A stretch of 64,000 nt of DNA from Aphrocallistes beatrix (Eukaryota; Porifera; Hexactinellida; Sceptrulophora; Aphrocallistidae). This document shows, in pieces, positions 58,464-64,000 of the stretch. A program made the translations under genes and the position numbers. Location of the stretch: positions 248,001 to 312,000 of the forward strand of contig OY725500.1 of NCBI GenBank assembly GCA_963281255.1. Reading direction: 5' to 3'. The stretch's first letter is position 1; every line of letters begins with the position of its first letter. The notes under the pieces were generated by a model. That model ran no database searches. It was not told where the DNA came from and saw only the letters and a list, made by a program, of their open reading frames with translations.

Positions 58464-59780
58464 AATAGAACATTCATTTCAAAAACCTTTTGACTTCTTA
58501 AATTAGAATATCATGCTCATCAAAAGAAACTTGAATAAATTGGGAATTGACTATTTTGGGATTTCAAATTATATCATCTCTCAATTCAACTACTATAATA
58601 TGACGGTAGGTTAATAATACCATTAATCTTACTAAAATAGTTAAAATACACGACAATTTAACTGGTAACATCAAGTAGATAAGTTCAGAAAACATGTTTC
58701 ATTACTCACTTTGATTGCAAAGATCACACAAGTTTAAAATATTGTTGAAAGTAGCTACGCCAATTTATTCAAACATTTCCGTTAAAATAATTAATGTTTT
58801 GCAATCAATCCATCATATAACTAAATTTAGTATTAGAACAACAGGATGCTAGAAAGTACTCAAGTAATCATGATATATCGTCTCTTAGGTGATGGCACCA
58901 TAATAATATCAATATTATAGGACACGTGCATTTGGTTATAGTTAAATTTTATCGCTCAACATTTTTGTGATTTAAAGATAAAAAGCAAATTCCCTTTTAT
59001 GGTTGTTCCATTTAATAATGTAAGACTCACTGTCTAGAGATAATCTTTATCGGAGTTTCGTCTGAAATATGATTAATCTACTTGCTATATGACTATCACG
59101 GTTATCCAATATTTCTCATCTCGGCCAATCAGATTTTAGGTGACAATGACTTTATGTCTGCATTGACTAATCCGATTAATAAACAATTAAGACCAGCTGT
59201 GCTATACTGATCTCTGGAATGTGATTGGTCAATTTTGAATCTTTGGCTAAATGTGTAAAAAGCTACATAGGTTGACAAGAATATTTGCAAAGACCTAACA
59301 AAATGACTTTTTTTAATTGGATCATTCTTATATATGTTCTATGTCACTTCTATTGCTTCTTGAGGGTATATACGTGCATATGAATATACGTTCGTAGACA
59401 CAAATTTCGCACCTTAATCACCTTAAAAAAAAGCTGGTTTAAGACAATCCAACCAATCAAAAGCTTTGATTTCGCAAACATTTTAATGTTGGTTATCAAA
59501 ACTAAACATTTGTGATTCAACAAATTATCATTGACGCGTTAGTTATAATGTCTAAAATGAGAAAATTTGTCTACAAGTCAAATTTATTTATTTGTAAAAA
59601 CAAATATCAAATGTCAGTAGTCTACTATTGCAAAACTAGTGACCTTCATTCAGAAATAAACTCACTAATCAAGAAAATGTAAATACAGATAGACAGGAAT
59701 GCAACTACTGAGCAAATTAGGCCAAGCCTTAAATCTTAATTGGAATTCTTAATCATTGATGTGACTGAAACTATATCTAC

Positions 59781-60219
59781 ATGAGTTTAAGTCGACTCAG
59801 GAATTTGAGTTTAAGTCGACTCATTGAATTTGAGTTTAAGTCTACTCATGGAATTTGAGTTTAAAGTCTACTCATGGAATTTGAGTTTAAAGAATACTAT
59901 TGGAATTTGAGTTTAAGTCGACTCATGGAATTTGAGTTTAAGTCTACTCATGGAATTTGAGTTTAAAGAATATTATTGGAATTTGAGTTTAAAGTCTACT
60001 CATGGAATTTGAGTTTAAAGAATACTATTGGAATTTGAGTTTAAAGAATACTATTGGAATTTGAGTTTAAGTCGACTCATGGAATTTGAGTTTAAAGAAT
60101 ACTCATGGAATTTGAGTTTAAAGAATATTATTGGAATTTGAGTTTAAAGTCTACTCATGGAATTTGAGTTTAAAGAATACTATTGGAATTTGAGTTTAAA
60201 GTCGACTCATGGAATTTGT
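59781..60219 (+). repeat. 25/26-bp minisatellite, about 17 units
   Basis: Unit GAATTTGAGTTTAA followed by one of three tails: AGTCGACTCATG, AGTCTACTCATG or AGAATACTATTG. The order of tails is not random: units 5-10 and 11-16 follow nearly the same six-unit pattern, a higher-order repeat of about 155 bp. Confidence 0.93.
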
Positions 60220-60350
60220 ATCCTGATCAAATGAAGTCAATTGCAATCGATTTTTTGTTTGTTCTAGGTGACAAAGATCTCAGACTATTTTGTAATGGGG
60301 TTACTAATAATAATAAAAAAATAATGTTTACAGACTAGCGACAAAAAATA

Positions 60351-60519
60351 CAGTCAGGGTCGCTTATTGTGAACCACCAGGGGACCAAAAAATCTGTTCA
60401 TAATAGAGATACTTCATATTAAGCGAACTTGATTCACAACAAATCCTATCTAAAAATGAAATTGGGACCAGGAGGTTAGTTTATAATAGATGAATGTTCA
60501 TAATAAGCGACCCTGACTG
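60351..60519. mobile_element. MITE with CAGTCAGGGTCGCTTATT ends, copy 2 (169 bp)
   Basis: TA-flanked. It is close to 18645 but lacks about 15 bp near the right end. Confidence 0.9.
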
Positions 60520-60681
60520 TACTTAGAATGTATTACTTCCATTCAAACAAAAAAATACGTAATTGTAAATTTTCAAGATAGCTATATATACGTGTATATA
60601 TATAGACAGGTCGCATATGATAGAGAGATATGCGAATTTGAATTTGATCTTTACTAAGGTTGATTAAAAAGTAACAAATTA

Positions 60682-60835
60682 CAGTCGACTCCGCTTAATA
60701 GGACCACATCGTTCGGAGGTCATTTTGCCCCGATTAAGCGGAGAATCCTATTTTAACCGAAAATATTTTGTATTAGCTACGTGTGAGAGCTATTCCGGTC
60801 CTGCCAAAAGTGACCCGATTAAGCGGAGTCGACTG
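60682..60835. mobile_element. CAGTCGAC MITE, copy 16 (154 bp)
   Basis: TA-flanked short form with the same right-end deletion as 31089. Confidence 0.92.
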
Positions 60836-61263
60836 TAATCGTTATCTAACAGTAATGTCTGAAATTTAAAATTATTGTAATAAAAGATTAAAAAGCTTAC
60901 TAATAAAGTTAAGCTAAGAAAAAGACTTCTCTAAATAATGTCAAAAATGCACTACAATCAACAGATTGCGACATAATGCACAACAAAGGATTGTGTCTGT
61001 ATTTGCATCCTTCTAAGATATTACATAAAATAAGGAAATTATCCTAGTATAATGTTATTGGATCATTTTTCTGAAATATAAGGTAGGTAGGTAGTCTTAT
61101 CAGTCAATATCTTTTTGTGTCATTCAAGCTTTTGATTGGTTGATTCCAATTGCAACTATGTATTAGATATCAAACTTGACCAATAGAGAGAGATGAAAGA
61201 AAATCCAGCTAATTGATTGGTTGAAACCGACATTTAAACAGGATGCACTTGCATGATAAGTCG

Positions 61264-61315
61264 ACCAATCAGCACGATTCGTTGAACCAATCAAAAGCTT
61301 GTTTGGCAGTATAAA
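61264..61315 (+). promoter_or_regulatory. Promoter-like CCAAT-CCAAT-TATA cluster
   Basis: CCAATCA at about 61264 and again at about 61287 precede TATAAACA at about 61310. The spacing resembles the promoter of the gene at 42924. The first ATG downstream opens a frame of only three codons, so no protein is suggested. Confidence 0.3.
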
Positions 61316-62624
61316 CACAACAATGTCGTTTTGAAGTTCTCAACTTAAAATTCCTTCATACAAATATATAAAATTCCTTCATACAAATATATGCCAGAGT
61401 ATTCTACGTAATAAGGTGGCAAATGGAAGATTTTCTGGAACTATTTTGTTATCTGCAATAAATTATATCAAATTAAGATTAGTTTATGAGAAACCACAGT
61501 AAACATCTGAAAAGCTTTAGCTAGAAACGGATCTGTGCACATGATATGTGCCAACAATTCGCCTACATCTATTACGCAATATCATTCAGGAATAAAATGT
61601 ATTTAAAGTGGTTTGCGGCCAATTAAATATAGTTTATGATATAAGGTATATATTAATAATCAAAACCATTTCAAAGAATATATTTTAACATTTACAAATT
61701 TTCTTATTATTACAAATTCGATAATAAGTACTCAATATATTGCAATCTAACAACCTCCTACTTTAAAAAAAGTTGTCCCAGTAACTTATTCAAGCAAACG
61801 TTATAACTACATACATACATACCTAATGGCCATATCCAGCACTATGGAATCATAGTTCCCTTACCAATCAAATGGGAACTAGAACTAATAGTATAATTGT
61901 CTGTTAAAAATAGAATACCCTCATCATCAATAATGAATTCCAGTAAACTCAGATATATTCGAAAAAAATGCTTCGCTACTGAAAGTTAAAAGTATGAATA
62001 ATCTCAATGGTAGTGTGACTAAAAAATGGCATTGATTGTACCAATTAGAATTGAAACTATTGGTGGTATTATGCTAGTCCACAGACAAGCATATGATTAA
62101 CAGTTACAATGGTCTGGTTTAGGATTAGTCTTTGATCAGCTGTTTGTGTGTAAATTTGTTTATTGGTGCCAATTTTGAAACTCTCTAAATGGAATTATGT
62201 GTTGATATGAATAAAGTAGATTGTTTCAAAATTCCCTAAACAAGGGAAATATCTTGATTTCACACTTCAATATTTGAAATTAATGTGGAACTAAATAATA
62301 AATGTAAAATTGGCAAATAGGTGTTAAAAGTTAAACAAATTCGAATATCTAAGCGAACCCTCAAAAACAAGCAAAATATGCTAGCGAATCAAATTTAAGC
62401 TTTTAGCAATTCAGTTGCAGTCGAATATAAATAGAAATAATGACTCATAAAACTCGAACCCATAATAATTACATACAAGAAAAGAGTCATGACAGTCAGG
62501 AACTGGATAGATAGTGTGAAATGTGTATCAATATCTCGGGAAATAATGATATTTATCTCGGTCAATTAGATTTCAAGTTTATATAGTGACTGTTACTTGT
62601 TTGTTTGTAAGCTAGTTGTATATA

Positions 62625-63101
62625 TGCTGCCTGAACAAAAGTATTCGTACACCCCATAATTCCCCATACAAATAGTTATAATACTGATGTATTTAGCGAG
62701 TCAAGGTATTTAATTGGTAAGAGATACGCTTAATTTAACTTCAAATTCGAATTCTCCATATTCGAATTACTCACTTTTTAATCTTTCAACTTGTTTACAC
62801 TCCCACAAGGTTAAAATTTTTCAAACTGTGCCACCTCATACCAACAATGCCATCATATACAATGGTGATCACTCGCGACATGTGGCATAGGAAAGCAAAT
62901 GCTGAAAATACTTAATCTTGAAGAAGAGTAATTAAGTTGAAAACCTATAAAGTGGGTAATTTGAATGTGGAGAATTCGAATTTGAAGTCAAATTAAGCGT
63001 ATCTCTTACCAATTAAATACCTTGACTCGCTAAATAAATCAGTATTATAACTATTTGTATGGGGAATTATGGGGTGTACGAATACTTTTGTCCAGGCAGT
63101 G
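62625..63101. mobile_element. Tc1-like element with about 165-bp inverted repeats (477 bp)
   Basis: The ends read CTGCCTGAACAAAAGTATTC and, inverted, CTGCCTGGACAAAAGTATTC, flanked by TA. Arms match over about 165 bp with few differences. The interior (about 140 bp) has no gene. Confidence 0.9.
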
Positions 63102-64000
63102 TAGTAAATCTCTAGACTCTGATTGGCTAATACAATTTAACACCTGTGAAAATGTAGATTTTATATAACGAGAATTTAAAAGGAATATATTTAAATTTGG
63201 AGCAAATCGATTGAGGAGATTTTCCAGTAGTGAGTAGGTGTACGTACGTTATATGCCGTATATGCATGAAAATCTCCAACAGTAGGAACTGCACTGAAAA
63301 TTACCTGAGGTAAACTCATATTCAAACTCTCAATATGAAAAAATTGGCCAATCAGATATCGAAGATTTAGGTTTGCAGATGTATTTCAGTATAATCGGTT
63401 TAAGCAAATTAAGCATCATCGACGATCGGTAAGTTTACACTATTTTGATTGGTTGGCCGTTATTTCAATATGGTTGGACATTCTGCTTAAATCTGGACAT
63501 TTTTGGCCATTTCTTGACCAAATAAATTAATCTTCAACATTCCTGTGCAGAACTCAAAACCTATAAACATGCTATGATGGCTCTCCAAGATTGAAATTTG
63601 ATTGGTTGATAACTAAGTTGAAGAAAATATTATATTTTAGCTGAGGGACAAAATGCGGTATGTAAATATGTTGTAAAGGGAAAGTTTTAGGAAAAAAGCT
63701 TTGGAATCAATTATTATAACTGGTAAGTAGATCAAATGGACAATTTCATTCATTAATATGCAACCAATTGGATTCTATAAAATTAGAAGTCCACGGAATG
63801 CTTAGTAGGTTTTGTCGAATGCAAATTCAAAAATTTACGTAAAACTAAAAGTGGGAACCAGTGATATATGAATATGCTTATGAGAAGCAACTTAACGATA
63901 GTTCAAGTTCAAAGTTATGCAAGAATGGTTGGAAAAGAGATACTAAGAGATTTGCGTTTAAGCTTGAAGGAAAAACGCTTACAGAAAAAAATTAGTTCCA

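Larger units (their letters stand above)
57800..64000. other. Gene-free right end of the window
   Basis: No protein gene is supported. It contains an inverted repeat (58354), a minisatellite (59781), TIR elements (60351, 60682, 62625), a promoter-like pair of CCAAT boxes with TATAAACA (61264) and frequent CCAATCA words at 61-64 kb. The segment 63112-63300 is a worn relative of the 32565 repeat. Confidence 0.55.

Noticed and set aside
59781-60219. CRISPR array
   Set aside because: Units are contiguous 25/26-bp repeats without unique spacers, in animal DNA.
1-64000. Retrovirus-like, Polinton-like or other capsid-bearing element
   Set aside because: I saw no long direct terminal repeats and no polymerase, integrase or capsid-type frames. 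The mobile DNA recognised here is of the DNA-transposon type, apart from dispersed repeats of uncertain class.

Overview
The window is AT-rich (roughly two thirds A+T by eye) animal DNA. It carries seven recognisable protein genes, each a single uninterrupted exon: two ARF-like small GTPases, a tetraspanin, a DHHC palmitoyltransferase of ZDHHC12 type, a coiled-coil/NHL-repeat protein and two dual-specificity phosphatases. Tetraspanin, DHHC, NHL and ARF families together point to Metazoa. From memory, the NHL protein resembles a large family seen in glass-sponge (hexactinellid) gene sets, so a sponge is my best guess; this is weakly held and needs a search.

Layout: 1-2.6 kb holds an ARF-like GTPase with a long repetitive N-terminal tail. 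2.6-9.7 kb is repeats and unique AT-rich DNA. 9.7-10.4 kb holds a second ARF-like GTPase. 10.9-11.0 kb has a promoter-like cluster with no convincing gene. 15.7-18.1 kb holds the tetraspanin and the DHHC enzyme, both on the minus strand. 19.4-20.8 kb holds the NHL gene. The two phosphatases lie at 25.1-25.7 kb (minus) and 42.9-43.5 kb (plus), head to head across about 17 kb without a recognisable gene. 43.6-64 kb has no host gene I can support and carries a mariner, nested hAT and Tc1-like non-autonomous elements, and a 439-bp minisatellite.

Non-autonomous DNA transposons dominate the intergenic DNA. One family with CAGTCGACTCCGCTTAATAG ends has about sixteen complete or nearly complete copies plus partial ones. 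Most sit between TA dinucleotides, and one has a demonstrable empty site in a sister repeat. At least ten other terminal-inverted-repeat families are present. I saw no retrovirus-like or other capsid-bearing element.

The most unusual signal is not a gene. The word CCAATCA, on either strand, recurs about 90 times by eye, against about 7 expected from base composition. It is often extended to CCAATCAAA or CCAATCAGA and it matches the NF-Y (CCAAT-box) consensus. It lies in intergenic DNA, in one dispersed repeat family, and inside coding exons, where it is read in different frames in different genes. In the first ARF-like gene it encodes the repeated SQSN/TQSN peptide.

The genes share a theme of membrane attachment and signalling: two GTPases with N-terminal Met-Gly (possible myristoylation), a palmitoyltransferase, a tetraspanin (a class often palmitoylated) and two phosphatases. 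Both GTPases lack the catalytic glutamine. Most of the genes have a TATAAATA box within about 120 bp of the ATG. That they work together is inference only.
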